Source: Phytophthora hibernalis
Taxonomy: Eukaryota > Oomycota > Peronosporomycetes > Peronosporales > Peronosporaceae
Direction of reading: 5' to 3'
NCBI GenBank assembly: GCA_012656075.1
Contig: JAAKBF010000014.1
Span: 310,001-374,000, forward strand
DNA: 64,000 bases
Each line of letters starts with the position of its first letter. Within the stretch, counting starts at the first letter, position 1. The notes under the pieces were generated by a model. That model made no database searches and was not told where the DNA came from. It saw only the letters and a list, made by a program, of their open reading frames with translations. Position numbers and translations under genes: made by a program. This document shows, piece by piece, positions 43,504 through 53,643 of this stretch.

Positions 43504-45193
43504 ATGTGTGGAATCGTCGCCATCCTACGCTCTATGATGCCCGAGGCGGAGCTGCGCCAAGCCGCGCTCGAGGCCGGCAAGAAGATCCAGCACCGCGGCC
43601 CGGACTGGAACGGCATCCGCGTGTTCGCCGAGCGCGGCATCGCCATCGAGCACGAGCGCCTGGCCATCATCGACCCGGAGTCGGGCGCGCAGCCGCTCGT
43701 GAGCAACGACCCGGCGCGCAACATCACGTGCAGCGTGAACGGCGAAGTGTATAACTATAAGGAGCTGGCTGCGGGCCTCAAGACGCCCTACGAGTTCCTC
43801 ACCAAGTCGGACTGCGAGGTCATCATCCCGCTGTACCTGCAGCACGGACCGGACTTTGTGCACCTGCTGCGCGGCATGTTCAGCTTCGTGCTGTACGATC
43901 ACGACAAGGACTTCTTCCTGGCCGCCAGAGACCACATGGGCATCACGCCCATGTACTACGGCTACGGCGCGGACGGCAGCGTCTGGTTCGCCTCGGAGAT
44001 GAAGGCGCTCGAGGATGGCTGCGTCCGCTTCGAGGTCTTCCCTCCTGGCCACGTCTTCACGAGCGACACTGAGACGTGCAAGCCCTGGTACAAGCCCGAC
44101 TGGTACGCGCCCGGCCACTTGGGCCGGACGCCGCTGGACCTTGCGGCGCTGCGCGAGGCCTTCGAGGCGTCCGTCAAGCGCCGCATGATGTCGGACGTGC
44201 CCTGGGGCGTGCTGCTCTCGGGCGGCCTGGACTCGTCCCTCGTGGCCTCCATCGCCGTGCGCGAGAAGCAGAAACTCGTGGCCCAGGGCGGAGAGTGGAT
44301 CAACAAGATCCACTCGTTCACCATTGGGCTCGAGAACTCGCCCGACCTGAAAGCTGCTAAGGAGGTGGCCGACTTCCTCGGCACCATTCACCATTCGTAC
44401 ACGTACACAATCCAGGAGGGCCTGGACGCCGTGTCCGAGGTCATCAAGCACCTCGAGACGTACGACGTGACCACGATCCGCGCGTCCACACCCATGTTCC
44501 TCATGTCCCGCAAGATCAAGGCCATGGGCATCAAGATGGTGCTGTCTGGAGAGGGCGCCGACGAGGTCTTCGGCGGATACCTGTACTTCCACAAGGCCCC
44601 GAGCGCCGAGGCCTTCCACAAGGAGACGGTCGCCAAGCTGCAGGGGCTGCACCAGTACGACTGCCTGCGTGCCAACAAGTCCACGAGCGCCTGGGGCCTC
44701 GAGGCTCGCGTGCCCTTCCTGGACGCCGACTTCCTCGACCTTGCCATGAACATCGACACCCGCGAGAAGATGATCAACGCCAAAGCCAACAAGTTCGAGA
44801 AGTACATTATCCGCAAGGCCTTCGACGACAAGGAGAACCCGTACCTGCCGGAGAACATCCTGTGGCGTCAGAAGGAGCAGTTTTCGGACGGTGTCGGCTA
44901 CGGATGGATCGACTCGCTCAAGGACCTGGCTGAGAAGCAGGTCACGGAGCGCCAGATGAAGCACGCCGAGCGGCTATTCCCTACAACACGCCGCAGTCCA
45001 AGGAGGCCTACCTGTACCGCAGCATCTTCCAGAACCACTTTCACCGCGAAGTGGCTGCGCAGACCGTGCCCGGAGGTCCCAGCATTGCTTGCAGCACCCT
45101 GCCGCCATCGAGTGGGACGCCGCGTTCAAGAACGCCGCTGACCCATCCGGCCGTGCGATCACCGGCGTGCACGTGGACGCTTACTCCGAGTAA
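43504..45193 (+). CDS. Asparagine synthetase, glutamine-hydrolysing (AsnB type)
   Basis: The start is ATG 43504 because it is followed by Cys2 (M-C-G-I-V-A-I-L), the N-terminal nucleophile of class II glutamine amidotransferases. The open frame continues upstream to 43321, but using that would bury the Cys. The glutaminase domain has H-R-G-P-D and S-V-N-G-E-V-Y-N-Y. The synthetase domain has the pyrophosphate loop L-S-G-G-L-D-S-S at about 238-245 and S-G-E-G-A-D-E-V-F-G-G-Y. It makes Asn from Asp, ATP and Gln. Two single-C losses, in C-runs at 44979-44981 and 45096-45099, throw the last 70 codons out of frame. With them restored the protein is about 563 aa and ends at TAA 45191-45193, so they are probably sequencing errors. 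No introns are seen. Confidence 0.93.
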
Positions 45194-45433
45194 GTCGAGC
45201 CTTAAGAGAAGATAGTCGACTTTGAGTGTGGCGATGAAGATGGAGATCGCTCGATCTTCACCTCGTCGGTAGCTCGTCCAGTTGACCATTTGGGGCGGTG
45301 CGTTCACAAGTTGTAGTTTCTTCATGATGGTGATGCTTAAGAGAAATTAGTTTGACAAACATGATGCACGTTCGAAGGTAGTGCAAGTCATTAAATAAAT
45401 GCGTCGTTTGTAATCTAGATAGCACTGTTGACG

Positions 45434-45733
45434 CTACTCTTGATGCTCATTATCATCTACGTTCGTCGGGCCTGGAAGAGGGTCAATCACATTGCTCAAC
45501 GGAGGAGGGCGCGAATCTGCCAGGAATGCTTCAATGGTGCTCTTACGTGACTTGATATGGAGCCGTTGGCCGTTCAATCGCTCCCAGTGTGCCTTCCAGG
45601 TGTCATTACGTTTCCGGGTGTCCTCAATAGCCGCATTTACGACTTCAGGCGTCAACAATGCTGAGCGTGAAAGTCCTGCTAGCTGCCGCTCAGCTGGCAA
45701 CTCAGCAGGCGTAAGCAAGTTAGCAACGTAGGA
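45434..45733 (-). CDS. Hypothetical protein fragment
   Basis: An open frame ends at 45434 after N-E-H-Q-E. It is well formed (P-E-V-V-N-A-A-I-E-D-T-R-K-R-N-D-T-W-K) and charged, probably helical, with no known domain. It has no in-frame ATG near its beginning and is closed upstream by TGA, so it is likely the last exon, or the frameshifted end, of a gene extending into 45740-46137, where Pro/Ala/Ser-rich frames are open. The strand is convergent with asparagine synthetase. Confidence 0.35.
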   Translation of the reverse strand, partial: SYVANLLTPAELPAERQLAGLSRSALLTPEVVNAAIEDTRKRNDTWKAHWERLNGQRLHIKSRKSTIEAFLADSRPPPLSNVIDPLPGPTNVDDNEHQE

Positions 45734-46306
45734 TCATCTGCAACCGATGTTGCTCATCAATTGATGGTGCTGCTGGGGATGCTGGAGACGCACGAGACGG
45801 TGGACCAGCGGACGTTGACGCCGCTGGTGGTGGTGCTGGAGATGTACGCCACTGGTGGTGCATCCAGAGATGCTGCTGAAGATGCACGAGTTGTTCGACC
45901 AGCCAGCGTTGGGGGCGTACGCTCGCGTTGTGGATATGGTGACACCCGGATGTACGGTCGCACGTGGTCATTACCAGCGGACAACGCTTGAGGAGGTCTT
46001 GCTTGGTGTCGCGCTTGACCGCGCCCAGCTGATAGCGAGGCACGCCTTCTTGGGCTTGGTCCATTCTGCGTGCTTGGGGTAGCGAGCCCTGCGCTTTCTT
46101 CGCGATCTGACTCACGGAAACCACTTTGATTATACATAATTTATGCAATTACAGAGGGAGGTCGATTGGCTGGCGGTTGATTGAACCAACCGCCCTGTCC
46201 AATTTTGAGTGGAACCCACAATAATACTTGTCAAACTTCAAACTTAATGCTCGATGGGGATTTTTCAATACATTTGTTAATGAAAAGTATGCACTATCAT
46301 ACGTGT

Positions 46307-46471
46307 TCAGCGCCAAATATTACATACTAAAAGGCTTCGGGTCGATGTCTGCGCCCACGCCGCTTCCTGCTCCTCACGTTGCTTTTTCCGCAGCCGATCC
46401 TGCAGCGTCCGAAGGCCTGACAAAACCTTCGTTTCCACATCGGGGTGTACATCGTGCCAACACGACTTCAT
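46307..46471 (-). CDS. Short coiled-coil ORF or exon
   Basis: ATG 46471 opens 54 codons to TGA 46307 with a heptad-like basic/acidic helix (L-R-T-L-Q-D-R-L-R-K-K-Q-R-E-E-Q-E). A TTCCAG acceptor-like site lies just upstream. It could be an isolated exon of a decayed gene; no partner exons were found. Confidence 0.25.
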   Translation of the reverse strand: MKSCWHDVHPDVETKVLSGLRTLQDRLRKKQREEQEAAWAQTSTRSLLVCNIWR

Positions 46472-46580
46472 TCACCACTTCCTGGAAGTACCGGTATACT
46501 TGGTAGGGTGCTAATATCTAATACTTGAAGTATATCAACGGGTATCACTATCATTGGTTGTCGCACCCGCCTCCTCACGT

Positions 46581-46740
46581 TCAACTCATGCTGGAGCTGC
46601 CGATGCCGAACTGCCGCTTAAACGCCGATATGATTCCTGCGTCGGGAGGTTGTAAACGCGAGATGTAGTTGGACGGTAGTTAAATGACAATTACGGCTTG
46701 AGCTGCAGGTTTCCCATGACAATGTTGCGTAGGAGGGCAA
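46581..46740 (-). pseudogene. Tigger/pogo DDE_1 transposase remnant
   Basis: On the minus strand L-P-S-N-Y-I-S-R-L-Q-P-P-D-A-G-I-I matches the L-P-P-N-T-T-S-x-L-Q-P-x-D-A-G-I-I motif around the second catalytic Asp of DDE_1 transposases. A stop separates it from the preceding H-C-H-G-K-P-A. Only this scrap is left. Confidence 0.5.
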
Positions 46741-48519
46741 TATTGCACAGTTGTTGATGCATGTCAAGCTCGCACAGCCACTCTTGAAACAACACACCAG
46801 TCATCCATTCCTTCTTATAAACCCAGAGATTAGCACCGTCTTCTGGTTGTGGTACTCCCTCTACTTTCTAATAACCCTGTTATACTTAATAGGAAGTGCG
46901 TCCACGGGTGGTATTAAGTTGGCCATGATTTTTGTACCGATATTGGAATAAATGACATGTACATTGTACTTCGAAGTATGCAAACCAGAATCTACTGAAA
47001 AACTGGTCCCTTTTTCTACATCGTATAAACGCTCAAGTCGTCTTGAGGAGGGATGTGATCTTGCTACAAATCATGAAAGTCGGAGATGTCGACAGGGAAA
47101 CTACACCCGAGCCTCACCCTTTAACCCTATTGCAGTCGGGACCTTGGGACCCTTAAAACCCTGAGAGCGGTGACACACCCTAAGCCGAGCTAGGCGTGAC
47201 CCTGCTTGGTTCTGGGTTCAAGCCCGCGTGCTGCGCACACGGATCTTTAGACCGCAGGCGTTGTTTCGGCTTGTCGAGCGAGTTGGCTTTCACCCCCTCT
47301 TTCTCAGGGGGATGGGTGGTTTATACCACTTGTAATTTCCATTTTAATATGGAAGTTGCTTGTGGTACAAAACAGGAATGATGGTCAAATGTATTTTACG
47401 CTGGTCATTTATGAAAATTACCAAATCTCGTTTTTCAAAAATCGTGCGCGCGGCTGCCACCCAACTCATTATCGATTCTCCCGCTTCGTCACACAGTCAC
47501 TCCCTCCGTCCGAGATCCACGCATGAGGCTGTCGCTACACTCCTCGCACCGCCGCTGCCTCTGCTGTTCGTACGTCTACCACTTAATGCTCGTATTATCT
47601 AGGTAATGAATGCTTACTCGTGTTAATGCAGAAGTCTCAGAGATACCGTTTGCAACCGAAGCAAAGCGGATGTCTGCAATGGTCGGCGCGTGTGCCGGAG
47701 TAGTTGCCCTCACAAGGAGTTACTTATGTTCCTAGAAACCGTGCCTGGTCGAAGCCGAGGAGCGTAAGGCGCAAGGAGGTGGGGCAGGACGCGATGCGGC
47801 TCACCTCCCCGCAGCGCCGTCGCTAAGTCAGCTGGCGAGTCAACGCGTGAGTGTCCGCCCCCGTGCCCGCCTCGCCACCCCTCCTGTCTCGTTAGATGCA
47901 TCTTTGATTGTACAAATATATGCCCGCGTACGTTTTACAAGACTGTTACCATGACATGCTCGTATACACTAGAGATGGCGTAGATCGAAGGCACTGTGCC
48001 GGGCGAGCACTTGCCACGAAGTTTTTCGTACGCTCAGACACCTTCGCCTCAACGGCTCTCAGTATCAATGGACCATTGGACGGACGCCACGGGCGAGCCG
48101 TTTGCGCAACCTTGAACTTGATATTTCCAAATAGATCTCCAGATGGGGTAAGTTTTGAAAACTATAAAACGTACTTAAAGAGATGGTTTGTACACGTACA
48201 AACTGTTTTGTACGTATTGGTACCAGTTTGTACAAATACAAACAGTGTGTACCTGGTTTGTACCTCTTAGCACGGCTATGCCTGACCGTTTTGTACCACT
48301 AGCACGAGCCTTTTAATATTTACAAAAGCACATGTTAATGCTCACATTCCGCAATAAATTATGGTCAGTGTTAGAGACAAAGAGGGTGTGTGTCTTCGTA
48401 CTTAAACTTAAACGAGTACAGTAATGTGCGTCAATAAGGAACATCTGATATATATACTTATGAGGGATACACGCGCCGACAAGCAAAAAGAAAGGACATT
48501 GTACTGATTTAGTTAAGTA
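46741..48519. other. Long gene-poor stretch
   Basis: AT-rich with a GC-rich island at 47690-47890 that has short open frames on both strands but no domain. An imperfect stem (ACCACTTGTAATTTCCAT against ATGGAAGTTGCTTGTGGT) lies at 47318-47353. Repeated GTTTGTAC/TACAAAC words occur at 48185-48270. No gene is supported. Confidence 0.4.
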
Positions 48520-48819
48520 GAAAGTTAGAGTCGAATGCAGCCAGCACTTCTTAATTGTAGAAGCAGGCACGCTATCCCAGGCCGATTCACACCACACCAT
48601 AGCCGTTATAATATCGACTTTAAAGGCATCTTCATCGGACTCGACAATGTAGCTCAGTGCATGCCTCATTTTCTTTGTCGGTACTTCGCGTTTGACGCAG
48701 TAGATAATTCCCTGATCCATGGGCTGGATCTTCGCAGTCGTATTGGGCAGCAGTTTTTCGACGTGGACGTGCGTCAAGCTTATCAGCGGCAGAATGGATT
48801 GTGATCGACAATGCGCCAA
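48520..48819 (-). pseudogene. Tigger/CENP-B-like DDE_1 transposase remnant
   Basis: The minus-strand frame contains E-K-L-L-P-N-T-T-A-K-I-Q-P-M-D-Q-G-I-I, the late catalytic motif of Tigger/jerky DDE_1 proteins, then D-I-I-T-A-M-V-W-C-E-S-A-W and I-K-K-C-W-L-H-S. This order is typical of the region after the active site. Upstream frames to 48900 are scrambled and the earlier catalytic Asp is not visible. A separate insertion from 46581-46740, judging by sequence difference. Confidence 0.6.
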
Positions 48820-49486
48820 GTATTCCTGACGGACGAACGGCCCGATTTGGAAACATAACGTATCGCGCCCAAATTCAAATTACCAATTCGCCTTAATATA
48901 GGCGACTTGTCCCCTGCCAAATCTTTCAGGGTGCCAGATCTATCAGACTTTTGCGGTAGCCGGCCAGTCACGCCGACGGTGGGCTGATGGCATCCGAGAT
49001 GCAGATATGCCACTCATTTATGCCGTTCAAAAGCGACAAAACGGAATGTTGTCTATATAACAGGCATACGGTAGCAGCACAAACCTATTCCCTTGCTACA
49101 TTTCGGACCTGATTATTTGCTATCTCGGAGCTGATCTCTATTTCGGACCCCTATCTCGGGATAGGAGACCTCATGTTTGCAAAAATGGATGAAAACCACA
49201 ATACATGTACGTGTAAAAGTAAAAAATGGTAGAAAGGCACCCATTGGGTGCCTTCCATAACCCTACCAAAATATTACTACATGTACCGGTACAGTAGTAT
49301 TGCAAGACGAGTCGTCGACACACGAGATCAAACACGCCTTTAAACAAATTTACTAAATGACACTACCCAGAAACGTGGGTGCGGCTCTCCCTGCCGCTTT
49401 CTACACTCTCTCTGTTCGTTCCTCGCCATGCGCGCACGGCGCCGTCTTGGAACTTACTATTCATATAGGATATCGGATCAGACCGC
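48820..49486. other. Intergenic, 3' flank of receptor kinase
   Basis: A CGGACC/CTATCTCGG word repeats near 49105-49165. The last 130 bp before 49487 are the likely 3' UTR and terminator region of the receptor kinase. No other feature was seen. Confidence 0.4.
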
Positions 49487-51904
49487 CTAGAGCTCGAACG
49501 CCGAGTGCAGCTTGAGTAGTGTGCGCAGCTCGTAGTGCGCCACACTGGCACTCGGGCGGTCGTTAGCATTGAAGCTTAAGCAACGATCCGCCAGCTCGCG
49601 GATGTCCTCGGGGCAGTTCGATCCCAGGTCGGGCTTCTCTTCACTTGTGACCTTGAGTACAATGAGAGCGTTCGTTACGCCGTCGAACGGCTTGATGCAC
49701 GTGGCCAGCTCCGACAGAATCACACCGAACGAATAGATATCGGCCATCTCAGTATACCGCTCGCCTCGCAGCACCTCAGGCGCGATCCAGGCCATCGTGC
49801 CGATGCCTGCTGTCATTGTAGTATCCACTTGCCACTCACGGCTGACACCAAAGTCGCTCAGCTTGGCCTCGTACGACGAGCTTAGCAGCACGTTCTTCGA
49901 CTTGAGGTCGCGGTGGATAATGGGCGACGGGAACGAGTGGAGATATACGATGGCCTCCAGCACGTCCAACGCAATTGCAGCCTTAGCCGGCAGCACGGAC
50001 GAGTTCTGATACCAGTCGAACTCCTTTGGGTACAGCTCTTGCCGCTCGTTCTGTTGCTTCAACAGCATGTCCAGGTCGCCGTTGGGCATGTACTCCATGA
50101 GAACGGCCATGTCGGACAGCATACTCCAGCTCACACCGATGAAGCGCACGACCTTCGCATGAGACAGCGAAGAAATGAGCTTAATCTCATCGATGAAGGC
50201 GCTTAGACATCGGTCGTCGGCAGCCTTCTCTGGAAGAATCTTCTTGACCACCACCGTGCGACCCTGGTACTTAGCAAGAAAGACGATACCAAAGCCACCC
50301 TTTGCAATTGATCGGTCAATCTGCACCTCGTTCGCGGGGACGCGGTACTTGACCAGAGCTGACTCGATCGATGTGCCGCCCATCATAGTCACCTTGCCAC
50401 CGCTGAAGATCGTATTGAACGAGTTCGAGTTGTGTTTCGGGTCTGTTTGGTGGTTTCCGGAGTGCGATGCTGTGTCAATGAGAGTGTTGTTCGCAAAGAA
50501 GTTGTTCTGGTCGTCCGGGTGGGACAGGTCCTTTGTCTGACGCACACGGTACGTCCGGAAGGCGAACGCTGCGAGTGCCACGGCCAGTACAGCCGCCAGG
50601 CAGATCACCACAATGAGAATAGTGGAGTTGCTGTTGCTGCTGGCTACCTGGGTGGTTGTCGTGCTCTCTGCGCTGGACGCCGACGTGCCCGATGAGCTGC
50701 CATAACTGCTCTCGAAGATATCGTCCGAGATGACGCAAATGCTGTAACCAGAAACCGCGACCAACTCCGCGCCCGAGGTAGAGCAGCTAGTCTGCGTGAC
50801 GACGGCATTGAACGTCTCGAGGTCCTTGAAAGTAGAGTAGTCGGAGCGTGAGATTTCGAAGTCGGTGATCTCGTTGCTGCCTAAGTCCAGCTTCGTGAGG
50901 GCGATGGGGAACGAAACTCCTCGGATCGACTCAATCGGGTTGCCGGACAAGTTGAGGGACTTGACACTGGACGGGAACGAGTACTTGTACATCTCCGCGA
51001 TTTGGTTGCCAGTCCCTGTGATCTGCATCATGGTAGACGGGAACCCGTCCGGAAGGAACGAGATGGTGTTAAATGAAAAGTCCCTGCAGTTACATAACAG
51101 GAACAACTGTTAGCACACGCACATCTCCAGATTTTTACGTAGCGACGCACAAGTACTCTAGGCTGTCGGGGAAGCTGACGCCGACCAGACTCGACAGTCC
51201 CGACTGAACGAGCGACAAGTACTTGATGCTGTCAGGGAATGTGGCTCCTTGAAGCGTCGAGAGCTCCAAGTTGTGGATGTACAGCAGCGTCAAGGAGGAC
51301 GGGAACGTCACGCCCGTCACGGACGTGATGGGGTTGCCTCCCAGGAAGAGGTTCGTCATGGTGTCCGGCAGACTCATGCCGTCGAAAGACGTAATGTCGT
51401 TCCAGCTCAGGTCCAAGTTGGTGACGGAGTCTGGGATGGCCAAGTTGCCGAAGGACGTCAACTTGTTCGTCGTGAGCGTCCTGCACATTTATGAGACCAA
51501 CAGTTAGTCATCACCCTCTACAGAACAGCAGCAAGAATGCGCACAATTTATCGAGCGTCGTCAGATCCGTCAGCGAGAGCGCCGAAATGTTGTTGAGCGA
51601 GAGGTCTCTGAGTTCAGAGCAAAAGCGTCAGTGCGATCCGTAAAGCCAAATAACCTGTTAAAGCTGCGTACATTGTCTTGACGTCGGGCGCGCCCAGCAC
51701 CTTCTGGATGCCCAGACTGCTGGCCGTGAGCATGTTCTTGCTTACGGCCACCTGCGTCTCGTCGCAGTCGGCAGCCACCACCACAGCCTCCGAGTCGTCG
51801 CTTCCGGCCGTGAGCACGACAGTCCCTTTGGTGCTGCAGCTCGCGGCGTTGGCGACCGTGGCCAGCAGCAGCAGCGACCAGAGCAAGCGGAACATGTGTG
51901 TCAT
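49487..51904 (-). CDS. LRR receptor-like protein kinase (TKL type)
   Basis: Exons 51904-51672, 51607-51545, 51480-51139 and 51083-49487, with introns GTACGC..CTCAG, GTGCGC..GTGCAG and GTAAAA..CTGCAG. The total of 2235 nt gives 744 aa with no frame error. M-T-H-M-F-R-L-L-W-S-L-L-L-L-A-T-V-A-N-A is a clear signal peptide. Residues ~80-300 hold short leucine-rich repeats (L-D-L-S-W-N-D-I-T-S, L-N-L-S-G-N-P-I). A Ser/Thr stalk leads to a membrane span at ~366-388. The cytoplasmic kinase has the glycine loop K-G-G-F-G-I-V at ~474, a V-V-V-K-K-I lysine, catalytic H-R-D-L-K-S-K-N at ~603 and D-F-G at ~623, with W-I-A-P-E-V. All catalytic residues are present, so it should be an active cell-surface receptor. 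The ligand is unknown. Confidence 0.9.
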
Positions 51905-52720
51905 TTTGAGAGAGCTGGAACGGGGCGAAAACGCGGCTGATGGGAGCGAGACCGACACTGTTCGATGCGGAAGGGTCTCAACTACACGGAGAGACGCTCG
52001 AGGGCTTCGGGGGCGTCCGGGAGCAGCGGAGACGGCGAAGACGGCAGTGCGGACCCGTGGACGGGTGAGTGTATGGCGGATGGGGATATGGCGGAATGGG
52101 AAAGGGGAAGCGCGAGTCAGCAGACGTGGACTGGCTCGCACCTCTACGCTGGCCCGGCTCTGTGAGATGTTCGGGCATGTGATTGGACAATAACTTGTCG
52201 CAACTGGACGTTCGATGATTGCCCTCTGCAAGACGATGGGAGATACCAAATGCGGAAACTCGGGGTATGAAGTGTTGAAGAGATATTGAAACGGTGGAGT
52301 ACCGTACCGTAAAGTTTGGATTCAGTAAGGTACTGTATGTGAACACAAAAGTCTATAGATGTGAAGTGGAGCGAGTTACAGTCTAACCTATTCTCACGTA
52401 TCGTAATGTGGAGAGCGGTCCACCTCTTCTTGGCTAGCGGTACCGACCATTGCCGTCAATTCGTGGACCGCGCTCCAGCTGCATGTTCGGAAAGACACCG
52501 CAGGACACACCCGTCACGTCACGTCAATGGTCTGCGTTGCATATTGGTGCTATGCAATTGCTGCCGCGAGTGTTGGAATGCCCCGCAATTTAAGCAAGCC
52601 TCGCGGTCGTGCCTCCTCTGCGGCAAGTCTGCCGGGAGCTGTCGCGCGAGAGAGCCAACGACTTCCGGAAAGGCTGAGGTCGAATCGGCCGCCGAATGGC
52701 CGGCAGTAATGGCGAGATGG
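51905..52720. other. Upstream region of receptor kinase; uncertain plus-strand ORF
   Basis: A Cys-containing plus-strand frame runs 52361-52753 (C-L-L-C-G-K-S-A-G-S-C), and its opposite strand shows C-L-N-C-G-A-F-Q-H, reminiscent of a broken retroviral zinc knuckle. Neither is convincing. The frame is cut by the insertion at 52731. Confidence 0.3.
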
Positions 52721-52730
52721 CTCGGCTGTC

Positions 52731-53442
52731 GAGCAATTATCTTGCGCAAGTAGGTTATCCTCGTTTGTCAAAACGTAAGTAGGTTGGTAGGTTTTTAAAA
52801 TCTGGCGTTCCAAAATTGGCGAAGCTTGTTCCAGACGTTGCCTTCGACTAGGCCAACCAGTGGTCAGGATACACATGAGTAGAAATGATGGTAGCAAGAA
52901 CTCTGTCCGATCGCACACAGTAGGAAGGACTGCAACAGTCTCAGAATTTCCCTTTTAACTCTTTTTTAAGTAACAAGCTAAAAAGTGTATTTGCGTACGA
53001 CGCTGAGCTCTCTATTGCCCACATGGACCCGAAAGCTTGTAGCGGACAATGTGTAGCCGCACAAAGGGTTTCGCGGTTATCTATCATGGTGTTAAGCTTA
53101 CATGTTAATACAAAATGAATCTACTTGCATTTCAATGTCTTTTTGTGCTCTTACCCTAATTCTATCTGAGCCTCCATCGGTGTCTTATTCTATAATTGTT
53201 GGTTCATAATTAACTAACGTTCCTTATAAGTACCGGTACCGGTAGGCGAAAAATACCTACATAATCGGTGACATATGGACTCAGGCGACATTCGCCAATT
53301 GGACCCTGGGGGACCCCACCAATAAAATTGGTTAGGCTGTTCAGCCAGCTAAAGCTGTCCTCCCAGTATAACGTTACACGTATTATAATAATACTTACGT
53401 TTTGACAAATGAGGCTAACCTACTTGCGCAAGTTAATTGCTC
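52731..53442. mobile_element. 712-bp non-autonomous transposon, 51-bp TIRs, 10-bp target duplication
   Basis: The left end 52731-52781 and right end 53392-53442 are inverted copies matching at 48 of 51 positions (GAGCAATTAT/A CTTGCGCAAG...). The element is flanked by a perfect 10-bp direct repeat CTCGGCTGTC at 52721-52730 and 53443-53452. TIR length and a 10-bp duplication fit Mutator-like MITEs (usual duplication 8-11 bp). The interior is AT-rich with no transposase. Confidence 0.88.
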
Positions 53443-53643
53443 CTCGGCTGTCGGCACCGGTGATTGATTGGAGACCTCGCCAAGAGAACTGCAACTTGCC
53501 AACTCTGGGTCCGAGTACCGGTGCATGCACATAGAGAGCAGATTACAAGAAGGCAATGCACATGTACATGTACAGGTGCGCATTGCATTCTTGCGCGTGC
53601 GCTCCATTCCGTCCAAGCAGCCAGTAGAATCGGTGCCACGCGC

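Noticed and set aside
43525..44964. 479-codon minus-strand open frame opposite asparagine synthetase
   Set aside because: Composition is Val/Leu/Arg/His-biased with no domain. It mirrors the codon bias of the strongly supported plus-strand gene.
47200..47245. GGGTTCAAGCCC resembling a tRNA T arm
   Set aside because: No A box, D arm or acceptor stem could be paired around it.
51678..52193. 171-codon plus-strand frame at the receptor kinase start
   Set aside because: It is antisense to the signal peptide exon and its upstream region; the spliced kinase model is exact in phase.
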